Below are positions 56,560 to 56,773 of a stretch of DNA of 56,773 bases, in pieces. Both the position numbers and the translations under genes were made by a program. Every line of letters begins with the position of its first letter. Position 1 is the first letter of the stretch. The notes beneath the pieces were generated by a model that was not told the DNA's origin, searched no databases, and saw only the letters and a program-made list of their open reading frames with translations. Origin of the DNA: Alphaproteobacteria bacterium GM7ARS4 (lineage in GTDB: Bacteria; Pseudomonadota; Alphaproteobacteria; GM7ARS4); contig JACONL010000006.1 in NCBI GenBank assembly GCA_014332745.1, positions 36,218-92,990 on the forward strand, written 5' to 3'.

Positions 56560-56773
56560 ACCCGTTGCTCTTCCTCAGCAGAGAGCCCCCCAGAGAGCCC
56601 CTCAGACAACCATGGTAGGTCATAACCGAACGTTTCTAACTCTATGGCATAGGTCTTTTTTATCTTTTCTATACCCTCTGGAAAACCCTCGAAACACGCA
56701 CGCGCTGTCAGACTCTTCGGGCGCACAGCGCCCTTCTCTCGTATCCCCTTGAATGTGTCATAGATATTCTCGG
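56556..56773 (-). CDS. Second sulfotransferase, C-terminal part only (cut by window end)
   Basis: The minus strand from the window end to 56556 reads, in frame, a C-terminal sulfotransferase segment (TARACFEGFPEGIEKI, ELETFGYDLPWLS) closely resembling the next gene downstream. It ends with a short tail and a TGA that overlaps the downstream ATG. DNA at 56610-56773 aligns without gaps to 55873-56036, an offset of 737 bp. The two are tandem paralogues; the PAPS-binding half of this copy lies outside the window. Confidence 0.82.
   Translation of the reverse strand, partial: ENIYDTFKGIREKGAVRPKSLTARACFEGFPEGIEKIKKTYAIELETFGYDLPWLSEGLSGGLSAEEEQRV

Overview
The window is chromosomal DNA of an alphaproteobacterium of intermediate GC content with short intergenic gaps. 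The lineage call rests on gene content and order: ileS-lspA-(BamF-like lipoprotein)-M16-M16; glyA-nrdR-ribD-ribE-ribBA-ribH-nusB-thiL; surE-NlpD-like-DUF815-yajC-secD-secF; sdhE-mfd with recG-DUF502; and ethylmalonyl-CoA pathway genes. I cannot name the genus.

Layout: 1-2.3 kb holds fdhD (cut by the window edge), purA and tRNA-Leu(CAG). A two-gene restriction-modification cassette (2.4-3.8 kb) follows directly. Then come rnd, mfd, sdhE, a small lipoprotein, recG and DUF502 (3.9-11.9 kb). The ethylmalonyl-CoA genes ecm, ccr and mcd lie at 11.9-17.2 kb. Next are acpS, pdxJ, a DUF2062 gene, rpoZ and folK, a NYN-domain gene and dnaE (17.2-24.5 kb). The Sec accessory genes secF, secD and yajC, a DUF815 ATPase, an NlpD-like lipoprotein, surE and the proton-pumping pyrophosphatase hppA fill 24.6-32.7 kb. 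A long minus-strand riboflavin/one-carbon operon (rpiB, glyA, a broken nrdR, ribD, ribE, ribBA, ribH, nusB, thiL) covers 32.8-39.8 kb. A MaoC hydratase, ribF, ileS and lspA follow on the plus strand. The last part holds the CRISPR locus, two M16 proteases, ubiB-ubiE, tRNA-Val(GAC) and two tandem sulfotransferase genes, the second cut by the window end.

The most notable element is a complete, compact type II-C CRISPR-Cas locus at 44.8-50.0 kb: tracrRNA (minus strand), cas9, cas1, cas2 and an array of four identical 36-nt repeats with three 30-nt spacers. It sits inside the otherwise conserved lspA-lipoprotein-M16 neighbourhood. The tracrRNA is transcribed away from cas9 from a strong-looking sigma70-type promoter just upstream of the cas9 start I prefer. 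Its anti-repeat is split by a self-complementary hairpin of about 26 nt, which I do not know from described II-C tracrRNAs. Each repeat ends, in crRNA orientation, with an extended -10 element, so each spacer may be transcribed from its own promoter, as described for Neisseria.

Other points of interest are an apparently frameshifted nrdR, a RibBA whose GTP cyclohydrolase II half has lost its zinc cysteines, a sulfotransferase frame that ends inside the antisense strand of tRNA-Val, and the restriction-modification cassette beside tRNA-Leu. I saw no intrinsic terminators with clear U-tracts and no insertion sequences. No gene-free stretch exceeds about 330 bases, and the longest one contains the CRISPR array.
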